Below, one piece after another: positions 15,996 to 16,220 of a stretch of 16,220 nt of DNA (position 1 is the first letter of the stretch; the number at the start of each line of letters is the position of its first letter). A program made the position numbers and the translations under genes. Source of the DNA: Actinomycetales bacterium. Its GTDB lineage: Bacteria > Actinomycetota > Actinomycetes > Actinomycetales > Cellulomonadaceae. Under the pieces are notes generated by a model, which searched no databases, was not told where the DNA came from, and was given only the letters and a program-made list of their open reading frames with translations. The DNA lies in assembly GCA_012514545.1 (NCBI GenBank), contig JAAZAC010000116.1, positions 1-16,220 of the forward strand, read 5' to 3'.

Positions 15996-16001
15996 AGCCT
16001 A
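15996..16001 (-). promoter_or_regulatory. Probable -10 element of a leaderless hydrolase promoter
   Basis: In the minus-strand reading TAGGCT matches TANNNT and lies 7 bases before the ATG at 15988. The arrangement mirrors that of TAGGTT before glgE. It sits in the 28-base gap after the zinc-ribbon gene, so the two hydrolases can be transcribed independently of it. No clear -35 was seen. Confidence 0.45.
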
Positions 16002-16016
16002 CCGGCGGCCGGTCGG

Positions 16017-16220
16017 TCACCGGCGGTGGCCGCGGGCGCGCCAGCAGCCGCTGTGCCAGTGCCGCCGGTCCTCGATCGCGGCGTCCGCGCCGAGGAGGTG
16101 GTCGCTGCGCCAGGCGACGACGTGCGCCGTGCCCGGCGGGATCTCCTGCCGGCAGCCCGGGCACGTGTACGACTTCGTCGCCGCCGCGGCGCTCACCTGC
16201 CGCACCGTCCACTCGCCGTC
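16017..16220 (-). CDS. Small zinc-ribbon-like protein, 5' end outside the window
   Basis: Sixty-eight codons up to the window edge end in a likely zinc-binding domain. CPGC (two cysteines) is followed by QEIPPGTAHVVAW, then EDRRHWHSGCW, whose His and Cys complete a CxxC...HxxC set. Similar short proteins of unknown function occur in actinobacteria. A GTG at 16205 could start a 62-residue protein, but the frame stays open to the window end and the preceding residues DGEWT read like real coding sequence, so the gene probably begins beyond 16220. It is followed by the hydrolase pair on the same strand after 28 bases. A role in nucleic-acid or protein binding is possible but unsupported. Confidence 0.65.
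   Translation of the reverse strand, partial: DGEWTVRQVSAAAATKSYTCPGCRQEIPPGTAHVVAWRSDHLLGADAAIEDRRHWHSGCWRARGHRR

Overview
The window is a gene-dense stretch of very high-GC DNA with strong G/C preference at third codon positions, GTG starts and 4-base ATGA/GTGA overlaps. This points to an actinobacterium. The mix of genes (a glgE-treS-mak-glgB cluster, a DivIVA/Scy-like coiled-coil protein, a cysteine-free thioredoxin/TPR protein) fits Micrococcales such as the Cellulomonadaceae or Promicromonosporaceae. That placement is inferred from gene content and composition only; no rRNA or other marker gene is present. No tRNA, rRNA, CRISPR array, insertion sequence or prophage gene was seen.

Region 1 (50-7572, + strand) holds the complete GlgE route to alpha-glucan. 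GlgE extends alpha-1,4 chains from maltose-1-phosphate. TreS interconverts trehalose and maltose. Maltokinase makes maltose-1-phosphate. GlgB adds alpha-1,6 branches. The first three genes are tightly packed (4-base overlap, then a 19-base gap), and glgB follows after 101 bases. A -10-like hexamer sits only 6 bases before the glgE start, suggesting a leaderless mRNA.

Region 2 (7625-11298, - strand) is a three-gene unit converging on glgB. In transcription order it encodes a membrane protein with a long Pro/Arg-rich cytoplasmic tail, a lipoprotein overlapping it by 4 bases, and a thioredoxin-fold/TPR protein of the CnoX (YbbN) type with no cysteine at all. The first two are not recognised as named families. 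The neighbourhood suggests a cell-envelope function, but this is inference.

Region 3 (11299-14287, + strand) starts at a 240-base divergent promoter region. It encodes a 778-residue protein with a DivIVA-like N-terminus, 25 consecutive 11-residue (hendecad) coiled-coil repeats and an acidic C-terminus. This architecture resembles the Streptomyces cytoskeletal proteins Scy and FilP. A small protein of unknown function overlaps its 3' end by 8 bases.

Region 4 (14316-16220, - strand) holds two overlapping alpha/beta hydrolases from different subfamilies. Upstream of them is a small zinc-ribbon-like protein whose 5' end lies outside the window. The first-transcribed hydrolase has its own apparent leaderless promoter. 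Hairpins lie at both convergent junctions (7578-7616 and 14284-14319).
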